Source: Macrophomina tecta (lineage: Eukaryota; Ascomycota; Dothideomycetes; Botryosphaeriales; Botryosphaeriaceae). From it: a stretch of DNA of 64,000 nucleotides. The translations under genes and the position numbers were made by a program. Where the stretch lies: the NCBI GenBank assembly GCA_024180945.1, contig JAKSGN010000002.1, positions 1,674,001 to 1,738,000 of the forward strand, given 5' to 3'. The notes beneath the pieces are model-generated. The model was not told where the DNA came from. It worked only from the letters and a program-made list of their open reading frames with translations, and ran no database searches. Every line of letters starts with the position of its first letter. Position 1 is the stretch's first letter. Below, piece by piece: positions 24,401-35,447 of the stretch.

Positions 24401-24438
24401 AGTTGCTGGAGAGCGACTTCTGTGCAGTCAAGGCTTAA
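21409..24438 (+). CDS. STE11: MAP kinase kinase kinase, Ste11 type
   Basis: A 954-residue Ser/Thr kinase at the top of the mating/filamentation (Fus3/Kss1-type) and Hog1-branch MAPK cascades. Exons: 21409-21605, 21666-21739, 21791-21945 and 22000-24438. The domain order is as expected for Ste11. A SAM domain (about 67-135: WDEDRVGEWLRSINCAQYVQ, INGEVLMEMDQTQLKEMGI) binds Ste50. A Ras-association-like domain starts near 289 (KALIRVIYDNGRSSVIDLKG). A long Ser-rich linker with RRSRRLSRAASRLS and an acidic stretch comes before the kinase domain (about 679-950). Kinase motifs: GQGSFGSVY, catalytic Lys708 in MAVKQV, HRDIKGAN with Asp807, DFGIS, and a GSVFWMAPEVV activation segment. All key residues are present, so it should be active. 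Function comes from the family. Confidence 0.95.
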
Positions 24439-25140
24439 GCCCCCGCTCTATCTAATCGAGGGGCCGCCGAAAGTTAATATTGTTTTTGTTTTTTGTTTTT
24501 TCGTCACCGCCTTTCTGCTCGTAATTCTGCTACGCCCTCGTTTATCTCCCACAAGAGGCTTTTTTTTTTTGGTTCTGGCATTCGACACACGACTTCACGT
24601 TTCCAAGAAAGAGACGAAAAGCAAAAGCGAGGGAGAGGGGAAACGAAATTTTGGACGTCTACTTCACGACGGATGGTCGCACCCTCCCTTTTTACCGTTG
24701 AACGGAATATTCAGAGCCTGGAGGGAATTTTTGCATTTTGAGCATTTACTCCATGACGTGCATCTTTGTTCTTGTACTATATATACCAGCCATGCTGGCC
24801 AGCCGTTGATCGATTTTATGCATAGTTTATATAGGGCGGTATCTGCAAATGAGCGACAGGATGGAGCAGACCCAGGGGCATTTGGAAAGACAATTACTGT
24901 ACAAGTTACACGTATCAAATTCTGTGCGTGATCATCGGAGGATTGCAGAAGCTAGCAAGGTGGGAATGGCCCAGATAAATTAGCTGTGCTCAGCAGGGGG
25001 TGTGATTTCATCGCAGCTAAAGTGGCCGAGCCTGCGACGCGTCGCCCAACGCGCGCGCGCGTCAACCTTTCTACCACCGCACGCCACACTCCTCACCACA
25101 CGGCTCAATCCACCACCACCACGACGCCGAACCTCCCACC
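24439..25140. other. Intergenic: STE11 3' region and RFC5 promoter
   Basis: Seven hundred bases with T-rich runs just after the STE11 stop, consistent with 3' processing signals, and a CpG-rich stretch just before RFC5. No gene is seen. Confidence 0.5.
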
Positions 25141-26491
25141 ATGGCATTGCTCGTGGATAAACACCGACCGCGCTCGCTGGATGCACTCACCTACCATCAT
25201 GAGCTGTCCGACCGCCTCCGCGCTCTCGTAAGTCCGGCGCGACCGATGGCTCCCGCCCGCCTCGTCCCCAGCCGTTCCCTTCGCACCGCTCCACCGACAA
25301 GCCCATATCCGCACAAGCAACTGACATGGACTGCCCTGCAGGCACAAAGCGGCGACTTCCCCCACCTCCTTGTCTACGGGCCGTCGGGCGCCGGCAAGAA
25401 AACCCGCATCGTCGCGACGCTGAAGGAACTGTACGGACCGGGCGTGGAGAAGATCAAGATCGACAGCCGCGTGTTCCAGACGTCGTCGAACCGCAAGCTC
25501 GAGTTCAACATCGTGGCGAGCAACTACCACCTGGAGATCACGCCGAGCGACGTGGGCAACTACGACCGCGTCGTCGTGCAGGACCTGCTGAAGGAGGTCG
25601 CGCAGACGCAGCAGGTCGACCTTGCCGCGCGCCAGCGGTTCAAGGTCGTCGTCGTGAACGAGGCGGACCATCTGACGAGAGATGCGCAGGCCGCGTTGAG
25701 GCGGACCATGGAGAAGTATAGTCCGAATTTGAGGCTGATTCTGTTGGCGGAGAGTACGAGTAATATTATTGCGCCCATTAGGAGTAGGACGCTGTTGGTT
25801 AGGGTGGCGGCGCCGACCGAGGAGGATATCGTCGAGGCGTTGAAGGTGGCGGGGAGGAAGGAGGGGTGGAAGGAGAACGAGGGGCTGAATCGGAGGATTG
25901 CGAGGGACTGTGGCAGGAATCTGAGGAGGGCGTTGCTGATGTTTGAGGCGGTGCATGCGCAAAAGTGAGTACCAGGTGTTCCTGGCGTGCAATTGGTGTC
26001 GGGGGCGCTGACTTGGGGGTAGCGAGAGCGTCACGGAGAACACGCCTATCCCGCCGCCGGATTGGGAGGCGCTGATCGCTCAGATTGCGAAGGAGATCGT
26101 GGAGGAGCGCTCGCCGGCTCGGATCATGCAGGTCCGCGCGAAGCTGTATGACCTCCTCACGCACTGCATCCCGCCTACGACGATCATCAAGACGCTTACT
26201 TGGAAGTTGATTCCGCTTTGCGATGACGAGCTTAAGGCGGATGTGATCAAGTGGAGCGCGTTCTACGAGCATCGGATAAAGATGGGGAGCGTAAGTGTTA
26301 CATTCACAATGGTATGAAGCCGGTGCTGATATCCTGTGCAGAAAGTCATCTTCCATCTCGAGGCTTTCGTAGCTAAGTTCATGCGCCTGTATGAGAGGTA
26401 AGCTGCCTCCTAGATTAAGTCACCCTGTGGTAATGAAAGCACATACTGATTTGGGAACAGCCATCTCATGGGTATCGATATCGACTTCTAA
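25141..26491 (+). CDS. RFC5: Replication factor C subunit 5 (clamp loader)
   Basis: A 354-residue clamp-loader subunit that helps load PCNA at primer ends and is shared with checkpoint and cohesion loaders; it corresponds to yeast Rfc5 / human RFC3. Exons: 25141-25227, 25342-25964, 26023-26290, 26342-26397 and 26461-26491. The sequence shows LVDKHRPRSLDAL at the N-terminus, the P-loop-like GPSGAGKKT, EITPSDVGNYDRVVVQDLLK and KVVVVNEADHLT in place of a full Walker B. ALRRTMEKYSPNLRLI and IRSRTLLVR follow, and DLLTHCIPPTTII and KVIFHLEAFVAKFM form the C-terminal collar. The degenerate Walker B fits this subunit's known weak or absent ATPase. The arginine-finger motif reads SRT where SRC is usual, with the arginine kept. 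Confidence 0.95.
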
Positions 26492-26938
26492 GCATGTGAA
26501 AGTTGCGACGGCGGAGAGCAAAGAAGAAAGGCTTCGCTGAGGGAGGGCATGATTCAATTGATATACACGGGCTCTCGCATGAACGGCTAGGCATAAGGGG
26601 AATGGCGTTTCAATAGGTGATAAACTCACGACAGGCAGGGAATTTGATTTCTTCCAAGTATCTTTTCCAGTACATGATAAGAACAAGGACCTAGAGAGAC
26701 ATCTTAGAACATCAGTGGACCAAATACATGCGATAGCAACTCAGCAAGGATTAGCTGCTAACTATAATCAGTGCCAGTGCTCTTAAACACGAAAACTAAA
26801 GTATTGGCTAAACCATGAGAGAATTATTTAGGGACTCACATCCCACGAACCCGCGCGGTATATATGTGGTGGGTTTCGATGTCCTGCCATTTGATGCCCC
26901 AGATTTTACATTGCTCAAGAAACTTGCATTTCTTGATC
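26492..26938. other. Intergenic, short
   Basis: About 450 bases between RFC5 and the small secreted protein gene. This is presumably the RFC5 3' flank plus the promoter of the secreted gene, and no distinct element was identified. Confidence 0.5.
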
Positions 26939-27462
26939 ATGCAGCTGCCTGTATGCGCATATTTCATCCTCCTAGCACTCTCAGCAGCCTCTTTCGTTGT
27001 TCATCAATCCGATGATCTTAATGATGAGGTCGGTGGCTTCCGCAGCTACACTGGCAAGTTTCGCGCTTTCGGCATCCCGACCAGACTAAGCTGCGACGAC
27101 CAGAAAGTCAAAATGGACGGCCATTGTCTCGAGGAGGCCACCAAGCGGAACATCGATATTGATCCTGTTGCCCCAAGGACGAGAGACTATGACATACTCG
27201 AGCTCAGTCCAATTTGCAAGAGCATGGACTTTCCGCTCCATCAGGTGTGTAAAGAAACCAGATTACTGCCAACCCGTAAGAGATGCCGGGGGCTGAGGGA
27301 GGAGAATCACCACAGGGAAGTGTTCTTCGCAACACGAGTGTGCAAATCTGCTTTAAGTGGGACAAGTCGACCAAAACTGCTTATCATTGCGCGAACACAA
27401 ATCCTCAAGACAATTGCGCAGCGCTTTTCCCAGATCCGGATTGCGATTGGGAGCCGCTTTGA
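26939..27462 (+). CDS. Small secreted cysteine-containing protein (candidate effector-like)
   Basis: Two exons, 26939-27244 and 27316-27462, joined across a 71-nt GT-AG intron, encode 150 residues. The N-terminus MQLPVCAYFILLALSAASFV is a clear signal peptide, with cleavage likely near residue 21-24. The mature part holds seven cysteines (52, 63, 93, 114, 127, 136, 145), mostly after the intron, in spacing such as YHCANTNPQDNC and PDPDCDW. No family is recognised. I chose the post-intron frame with CFKWDKSTKTAYHC because it carries the cysteines and stops cleanly; unspliced read-through gives a basic tail that looks non-coding. Small size, secretion and cysteines are typical of fungal effector-like or apoplastic proteins, but function is unknown. 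Confidence 0.65.
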
Positions 27463-28845
27463 TTCGAAGTACTAGTGCAGTACTGGGATGGTGAATGTTG
27501 GTGGATCAAAGCACAAGAAGAATTGTGAAATGGTAATAGTATATGGCAGACAAGAAAGAGTGTTGGGTCCCGTGACGGATCATGCACGTCGAACAGTTAC
27601 CATCAATCAGAGCTCGCCTGAGATCAAGCTTCAAGCCCCTTGCGTGCTTATCTTCAATCATGAGTCGCTCTGCTCCCCCTTCCCCTCATGGCCGATTATG
27701 TACATGGTATGCCCGCGCCTGGACAGCACCGTCCTGCGTTTGTTCATCCGCATGCGCCTAATGGCTGACTAACTATCGCCGGGCTATGCATAGTATACTC
27801 GCACGCGGGCGGCACCAACAAATATCATTTTTCGCTTACAAATCCCCAATCTCCCAAACTAAGTAATGCATCTCTCTGTGCTGCTGGCGGCACGCCCAAA
27901 GCCGGAAGAACACGAGACACCATACTTGCGGAGCTGTGGCTCTTACCCTGAACCCTTAGAACTTGCCGCTCGGTTTGTTCCACTTTATGTATGCTTTCAC
28001 CTAAGCAATTTCGTGGCCAGTAATTGTCCCAATATTCTCACATGCTGCTATTCAGCCCCCCAATGGAATCCTGGGCGTCCCCCGTTCGGACTAATGACCA
28101 CCACGGAGAGAGAGAGAGAGAGAGAGATCCACTACCGTCATTAAGCTCGCTCTGCCAACGTCAGACCCATGCCCACAGCGGACAAGTAGTCAGGATTTCG
28201 GCCGTGAAGTCCCACTCGCCAACTCTGCACAACCGATTCCCAATACGTCCTACCCTTCAACCCCGACTTTCCCTCCCCTCCCTTATATCCTGCTCCGGCA
28301 ATAAAACACCCTTGCACGTGGCTCCACACAGCCCCCGCTTACTGCATACCCGTACCCACCAAAAAGCTCACTTTCTCACATGCCCAACTGCAGCACTCAC
28401 ACGCGACTAGTGCCTACAACTTTGGGGCTGCACATCGGCCAATTGTATGTATGTCTATGGTGGCGTCGTCATTTCCTTCTTTTGGAGCTAACGGATGCGA
28501 CTATATTTGCGTGTGCGTATTCAGAGAACCGGCTGTCCCAGGCTGTGTGAGTCCTTGGTCTTGTGTGACTGTGCGGGTGGGTTGTGGTTTTCCGGCACTC
28601 CGTTTCGAGGCGTCGCTTGTGAATCTCGGTCACTGGCAGAGCCCATAGTTGGCTTTCGTTCAAGACGCTCCTGCGTGGCACTTATTTAGAAACACTTTTG
28701 GATGGCCGCCGGGCATGCATGATGCTGGCAACGAACAACACCTGCTGATAACGTTATCATATGTTCGTGTTTATCTATCAAAATATATCTACACGTCAAA
28801 AAAGACAAAAGTGCGTCAAGACCCAGACTCAAGCCTCCAAACCGC
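27463..28845. other. Intergenic with GA microsatellite
   Basis: About 1.4 kb with no recognised gene. Open frames on both strands are short and unconvincing. The stretch includes a GA dinucleotide repeat. Confidence 0.5.
28105..28127 (+). repeat. GA dinucleotide microsatellite
   Basis: About eleven consecutive GA units in non-coding sequence; likely to vary in length between strains. Confidence 0.9.
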
Positions 28846-31110
28846 TCACGGACTCGAAGGCTCCCACTCCTCATCCGGCGCCCTCATCAACGCGCTCGTG
28901 AGGCCCCTCATCCTCCTTCCCAACAAATCATCTTCACTAGCAAGACTGACAAGGCTTTTCCTTCTCGGCTTCCCATTCGCACTGCCGCTCGCACTTCCCC
29001 TGCCTCTCCCACCCGAGTAGTCCCTTCCCCGATGCCTTGCCGACGCTGCTGCCGACGACCCATTCGCGGCTATTCTTCCCCTCCCCGACACAGTCATCTC
29101 AAGTGGCCTATCCTCGTCGCCGCTGCTCTCGAGTGTGCGCCTGCGCCTGTGCCTTGGCCGCCTGGTGGCGGCCTGCTCGGCGGCCAGCTCCTCTGCGTCA
29201 GCCCTCTCCGCAGTCTCCCGCATCCAGCGGGCGCACTTGAAGATGTACTTCCAGCCCTCGGGGAAGACACTGACGAACTGCAAGAACCCGTGGCTGATGC
29301 CGGGGATCATGAGCACCTCCACGTGATCCGTGTCGACGAAGGCGCGGGCGTCGTTGGCCGACAGCAGGCCCAGCTCGCGGCGTTCGCGCCACGCAGCGGC
29401 CTTAGCCTGGCGGATACGGCCCGCGAAGATAGCAGTGTCGTCGACGAGCGGGTCGCGCTCGCCCGTGAGGAAGTACGTCTTGGGCATCCTGACGAGGAGG
29501 GACTCGGGTGCGAGTAAGGGGGACAGGAGAAAGTCGGTGGAGAAGTCTGGGCGGTTGTGCGGGCCGATGTAGAGGATGATCATGGCGCGCATCATCTCAG
29601 GCGTGAGGATGCGGTCATTGAAGTAGGAGATCATCGAGGACATGGCGAGGCGGGTCTTCATGGTGTTGGGTTTTGATGGTGCTTGGGAAAGCCTGGATTC
29701 GGACAGCCTCGATTCTAATGACTTGGCATCAACACCCGTGTGTGCTGCAGACAAGTGAATTGCTGTGGATGGTGACCGGGCCAAGGGCTTATCAGTGATG
29801 GTAGCGGTTGAATCTCCAGTCTCTTTGGGTGGCGCCGAATCATCGTTCTTTTCTGCCGGTGGCGTATCATCCTCATCCTCGTCGTCGTCAGAATGATGAG
29901 GCGTCGATGGCGTGAGCTTCCTGTAATCTTCGCTTTTTCTCTTGAGCAGTCCCTCGTTAGCCTTGCGGGTTTTTCGGTCGCGAATAAGGGCCATCTGCTC
30001 GTCCGTCATCCAATTGCCGATGTTCATGTCAAGGGCGGGATAGATCAGGACCAGCGCTTCGGGCGAAGGTAGGGTCTCTTCGCCTAGATAGCGCCTGGTG
30101 TCGGTGCTGCCGCTTTGCAGAATCATGAGGACCATCCCAACTGCGAGGTTGCCGCCGGCACTATCTCCGGAAACAATGATCTTGGGAGTGCTCGCCCCAG
30201 ACAGACCAACGCACCGGCCGCGGCTGGCAATGAGCATGTGGTAGACATCATAACACTCGTTGAGGGCATACGGGTATGGGTATTCGGGAGCCTTCTTGTA
30301 GTCGAGAGCCAGAACCGGGAGTCCAGTCTTGCCAGCCCAACCGATGAGCTTGTCGTCATGACAACGAGGATCCATTGCCACGAAGCCGCCACCAGGAATA
30401 TCCAAGATGATCTTGTTGTGTTCCTTCAAAGCAGAGATTGGACCGTCAAAGTATAGCCATGCCTGGACCGGCTCTTTGTACGAGGATTCGGCGGGTCTTG
30501 GTATGCGAATGGCGCGTGGCGGGTAGCGCATCAGACGCGGGCGCATCAAGCTGGTGACTGTCCTCAGATATGGAGTGGTCGGCTTGTTCCAGCTGACGCG
30601 TAAGTGGTCAACGGTCAGTGTAGAACGCACTTTCCTGACCTTCTCGTCGGCCTGTTCAGCGCATATCAGGTAGTAGAGGGTGAAGATGATGGAGCACAGG
30701 TCGCGGGCCCATTTCTTCCTTATCGGCATGGCAGACCAGAAGCCAGCGTCCAGAGCAGTTGTAACCCATGTTGCCCTGAAGTATGAGCGGGTGTATAGAT
30801 TCGCGAGCGGCTCGGGGCATTCGAGGCCAACGAGCTTGCCGAAGTTGCGAGAGACGTAGAGCCACAGCAGTGTTATGACGAGTGTTTGCCAGGCAGTGAG
30901 GCGGGAGGAAGCGAGAGCAGATATTCGTCTGAGAACGGGCGGTCCATGGCGGTTTCCCCTAGGCAGTGTGAGCTAGGTGGCCTGCAGGAGGGCAGCTGGC
31001 GAGACGGACCTGTATAGGTATGCAGACCAGAAGGAGACAACGGCCAGGACCTGGACTCTTCGAAATTTGACGGACGGGCGTCCCAGGACGTGGTCTGCCG
31101 GAGTCGGCAT
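28846..31110 (-). CDS. Hormone-sensitive-lipase-family alpha/beta hydrolase with inserted disordered module
   Basis: A 737-residue esterase/lipase of the HSL family, probably acting on neutral lipids or sterol esters at membranes. Exons: 31110-31010 and 30958-28846. Two N-terminal hydrophobic stretches (VQVLAVVSFWSAYLY and WQTLVITLLWLYV) suggest membrane attachment. The oxyanion motif is DIPGGGF (about 222-226), the nucleophile is in GDSAGG (Ser300), and the acid and histidine lie in GERDPLVDD and GISHGF. About 110 residues rich in Asp/Glu/Ser/Thr (SDDDEDEDD and SLESRLSESRLSQ stretches) are inserted between the nucleophile and acid/His parts, as the regulatory module is in mammalian HSL. A basic, Arg/Ser/Gly-rich tail follows. 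The upstream exon was placed because it restores a continuous hydrophobic N-terminus. The substrate is unknown. Confidence 0.87.
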
Positions 31111-32391
31111 CAGCAGCCAGCGGGCGCAAGCAGGTGAAAGGCGTGGTCCATACCTATCATTGTTGCGCAGGACGCTCACGTCGAGCGCAAGTGAGGGGAG
31201 ACGAGCAGTGCCAGCGTGGAGGAGGAGGCTGGCAGCGGTGAACAGAGAGGGCTGAAAGGAGTTGTGGAGTAGAGATGGGATCACATTGCGTCGCATTGTA
31301 GGGCTGGCTGGCTGGCTGCTGCTGCTGCAGGTGGCTCGCGGGCTGACATGTGAAAGCCGCATCGGGCCTAACACCGCCAAAAGCCGATGACGTCCAGCAG
31401 GTGCAGCGCCCGTGGCCCAAGGCCATTCGCGGCCCGCTTGTCGTCGGCTCCTGCGCGCTGCATTGTGCTGGGCCGTATCGAGCGGCGGCCGGCTGGCTCC
31501 GGTGGCAGCTGATGGACAGCTCGTGATGGTGCGGCTGTCTGCAGAGGTTCCGGTTCTCAGCCCTCCGCTCGGCACGCGGCCATGCCCACCCCACCTCCCT
31601 CCACTGTGGAGCCCCGGCCTGCCTCCGCAGCCTGCCCCGGTCACCACCCCTTTCTCCTTAACCCTTACCCCGGCCTCCTCCCCGTCCGGACTCCGAGCAA
31701 TTCAAAGCGCTTGCTGGGCTCTCAGTGCTCTTCGGAGGATCTGTTGTGATCGGACTCTGATCTCGCTTCTTTTGACACGTGCCCATTCGCAGACGTCATC
31801 TCCACTCTTTCATCCGCATGACTCCATCCGTCTCTCAGCCACTCTCGTGTGCTCATTACTAATGTTCCAACACCAAAGAAAACCGGTCGTGGGTGAATCA
31901 GCTTGCCCACTTCGCCATGGAGCCAACGGTGGCGATAGACATGATCGGGAGGGTGAAAATTGTCTACTTTCCGCTCCGTACGAATTGGCCTCGTGCGATT
32001 GAATTTTCTAGCAACTACCGTAGGATGCTTGTGAATATAGAAACGGAATAGAGGTGGAATACACATTCCGAGGAGCCAGGCGTGAATGATAACAGCAGGA
32101 TCCTCGGAGTCCTAGTCTCAGACGCCCCAAAAAGACAAGCTGGCTGCCCAGGTAAATTTGGCCTCGTTTCAACTGCCTCCCACCTCTGCCAGTCAATAAA
32201 CTCCTGATAAACGGTACGTCCCAATAACATTCCCAACAAGATCCAGCCACTCGGCCGACCAGCAATATCTACAGACAAAACTAGCAGACGCCGCCACATC
32301 TATCACTTGAAGCGGTAAAGACCGGTACGCCACGCTATACCATGCCAAATTCACTATCGTTCGCTTATTTCAACCCCTGGTTCCATATTTC
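31111..32391. other. Intergenic: promoter of the HSL-like gene and 3' flank of the HMG-box gene
   Basis: About 1.3 kb. Frames continue open upstream of the HSL-like start on the minus strand (to 31647), but that part is rich in chance composition and adds nothing recognisable. No other gene is seen. Confidence 0.5.
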
Positions 32392-34805
32392 TTACTTCCC
32401 TTTCATGACACTCACGCTCCTGATCAGCTCTCCCACTTCGAACCCCAGCCTTCTCAGCGCGCTCTCCTCAATATCCTTCCCGCGCACTCGCTTGACAATC
32501 AAGCACTTCGTCTGACCATCCTCGCGCACCTCGACCGCTTTCCCTCCCGCCATCTCTAGCTCCCCATGGCTGACATCCTTGATGTAGATGGTAATATCCG
32601 GGCCAACAATACCACGCCACAGAGTCGCAACCCACTGCCAGTGATCCGCCGGACTGTAGTTATCCGTGATCGGGATCCTGCTTGCCCACTCATCCGCTGC
32701 ACGCAGATTGTACGTTGGCATGATCAGCACCGGCGTCTTCTTCACACCCTCAGGCGCACCCTCCTTCCTCTCTGCCACCGACGCCCCCGCCCCCGCCTCT
32801 TCACTCCCGGCCTGGTCCGGCGCCGTCGTAATAAACTCAACCATCTCCCTCGACCAGCCATGCCACTCCCCAATCAACTTGATATACTCCCCCAAATCCA
32901 CCCCAGCCTCCGCCCCCTTCCTCTCCTTCCCCACAGTTCCAGGCCCCCTCGGCGCCTCCCCGACCCTCACCCAGTTCTCCCCACACTTCCCCAGACTCTC
33001 CTCCAACCACCGGCACATCGCGGCCACGGCCGCTCCCCCACCCCCCTCCTCCCCGCCCTCATCCCCTTCCACACTCACTATTGCTCCGCGCACGCCTGGG
33101 CCCGCCCCGCCACCTCCCCTCAACGGCGGCGCAATCTTGCCCAGCACCCTGATCTTCCCCCAAAACGGCATGCTCATCACCATCGCCTCCACGCTGCGCG
33201 CCTGCGGATCGGCAGCAACACCGGCGCCAGCCGCCCTCGTCGCAGGACTGCCTCCGGTGCCGCCACCGACGCCATTGGCCCCTCCGCCCGTCTGCAGCGG
33301 CGGCAGCGTCAGACTGCCCTCGCCTACTCCGAGCGCGTGCGGATGCGGATGCCTCGGCGACGGGCCCCGCAGAATGATGCCATCCATGCGCGGCAGCGAC
33401 TGTCTCCTCGGATCCCCTCCGCCAGGAAACGGGTACGGCGTTCCTGGCTGGCCGAGCGGGCGCGCGGAGAGAGCGGGCGCGTGGGTAGAGGAGGCGTAGG
33501 GCGCGGTGCTGTTGAACCGGCGGCGCTTGGCGTCGGGCGAGAGCGGAGACAGCATGGCGAAATCGAGCGCGTTGGCGGTCGTGTCGTCGCGGGCGTGGTT
33601 GTGGGGGTTGGTGAGGGGGTGGGGTGTTGGCCGGGGAGCGCTGGCGGTGGTGCGGCGATGGAGGGTGGGTGTTGCGGTGGTGGATGGCGTCGTGGTGGCG
33701 GTGTTGTTATTGTTGTTTGCGCCGGTGGCGGCGGCTTGCGCTTGGGCGGTGTTGATGGCAAGGTTGGACATCATGGGCGGGAGGTAGCGGGACGATGGTG
33801 TGAGCGCTGTGGAGGGCGTGGGCGGAGGGAGCATAGGTGTGCTGGAAGTCGGCGTTGTGGTGGTCGTGTGATGGTGGTGTTGATGAGTTGCTGAGAACGG
33901 CGTTGTGGGTGTCGTGATACTGCGGCCGCCACACTTGTTGCAGTGGTGCTTGTCGGGATTGGTATTGAGGGCTGAGAGACTGCCGCGGCGTCCGCCACGG
34001 CGTGGCTGGTAACGGTACTCTGGGTACTGTTGCTGGTGCCGGATCTTCTCTTCTTCGGCCAGTGCTTTCCACTCGCTGCGCACTGATTCGGGCTGGGCTT
34101 TCCACTGCTCGCCGATGATCTTGGATATGTCTGGGTTTGCCAACCCGGGGTGCTGGGCCACGATCGCGGCCTGGTGGTGCTGGCGATATAGTATGAAGGC
34201 TGCAGTGTCAAAGGCAGTCAGCCACCTTATCACGACAAAGATGATGATAAAGGGAGCAGGTCCCTCCGCGGGTCACTGAGGCGCACGGAAACACTGAGCA
34301 GCAGGAGATCTATTCTTCGGAGGCTGGGGAAGATAAAGAGGAGGGGACTGGCATAAAGGCAGAGGAGAACAAGAGCAGTTGGGAGGTAGAAAATGGCCAA
34401 CTGACCGTTTCTTGGGCGCGGGATCTTGGGGTCGGGTTGGCACAAGCAGACGTGACTTGCCGCGGAGCCTGCAGAACCGGCGGAAGCACCGCCGGAGCTC
34501 ATGCGAGAGTGCGTCGTGTTGGTGGGCGCGATGTCGGTGGCCTCGTCTCCCACCTCCTCCGGCGTGCCGTCGGGCTGCTCGTCCCTGCCGTCCGCTTTAT
34601 CAGCCAGCGAGGCGGCCCTCTTCCGCGTCAGGCGAAATGGCGGTGACTCCGGCGTCGGCGGGCCTGCGTCGTCCTGTTTCGAGGCGCGGGAGGGACTGGC
34701 GGTCCGGCGGGAGGAACGGGTAGAGACTGTCGTAGACGCCTTGCGCGAGCTGTTCGAGCTCCTCTCCGACCCTTTGGCTGGTTCCGACATGTCAATATCC
34801 GTCAT
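32392..34805 (-). CDS. HMG-box (MATA_HMG type) DNA-binding regulator
   Basis: A 735-residue nuclear protein. Exons 34805-34406 and 34199-32392 join inside the HMG box, across a 206-nt intron between PRPRN and AFILYRQHHQ. The box reads PKIPRPRNAFILYRQHHQ, IVAQHPGLANPDISKIIGEQ, then EWKALAEEEKIRHQQQYPEY and RYQPRRGGR (about 126-205), the sequence-specific class that includes mating-type and Ste11/Rox1-like regulators. A CNKCGGR pair follows. The middle is low-complexity, rich in Thr, Pro, His and Gly. The last 150 residues are better conserved in appearance (VLIMPTYNLRAADEWASRIP, WQWVATLWRGIVGPDITIYI) and look like a separate folded domain I cannot name. It is not a mating-type idiomorph by context. 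Its targets are unknown. Confidence 0.85.
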
Positions 34806-35447
34806 AATGCGCGGCCCCTATCTTTCTCTGCTCGCTCGGGACGATAGGAGCTCTGGCGGTCGGTTTTCAGGATGGCGAGGCCAGCTTTGATAGAGTGGCC
34901 GGCGCATTGGCTCTGGCAGGGCCTGGGACGTGAATGGTCAATAGGGGCGGCACTAGTCAAAGACATGGCCGGCCATCAGGCTTTGTGTCTATTATGCTGG
35001 GGACCCATGTTCTTTGTTTGGAGCGCGAGCTGTGCATGTAATTGTCCTAGACAGGCGCGAGAACAGCAGCTGTTCGCGACTGCAAATTCTTTCTCCCCCA
35101 CCAAGAGTGCGAAGATTTCCAGATGCGGCGGGCGACTAGGCAGCGGATGGCAGCCCCACGCCCGAGACATTCCTCCGCCGGGAAGGTCCAAGCTGCAAGG
35201 AAGCGCGGCACACACAAAGAAATCTTAGATTTGAGACAATGCATACAAACGCCCGTCCACTGGGGGGAATTGTGCCCGCTTCGTTGGAATGTAAGCCGTG
35301 CACTTCCGCGTCAACGCCAGAAAATGCTGAAACGTGAATGGGTATCTCAGACAACCGCAATGGGATGGAAAAACTCCTAAGAAATGCGCTGCTCCTCGTG
35401 CTTCATGACGACGCATTCACGACGCCGCCGTCCCAGAGGATACCATC
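34806..35447. other. Intergenic: HMG-box gene promoter
   Basis: About 640 bases between the HMG-box start and the 3' end of the GDSL gene. I see only short chance frames. Confidence 0.5.

Noticed and set aside
25105..26043. 312-codon minus-strand frame
   Set aside because: Antisense to RFC5, no motif.
32566..33894. 442-codon plus-strand frame
   Set aside because: Antisense to the low-complexity middle of the HMG-box gene; Arg/Pro-rich composition artefact.
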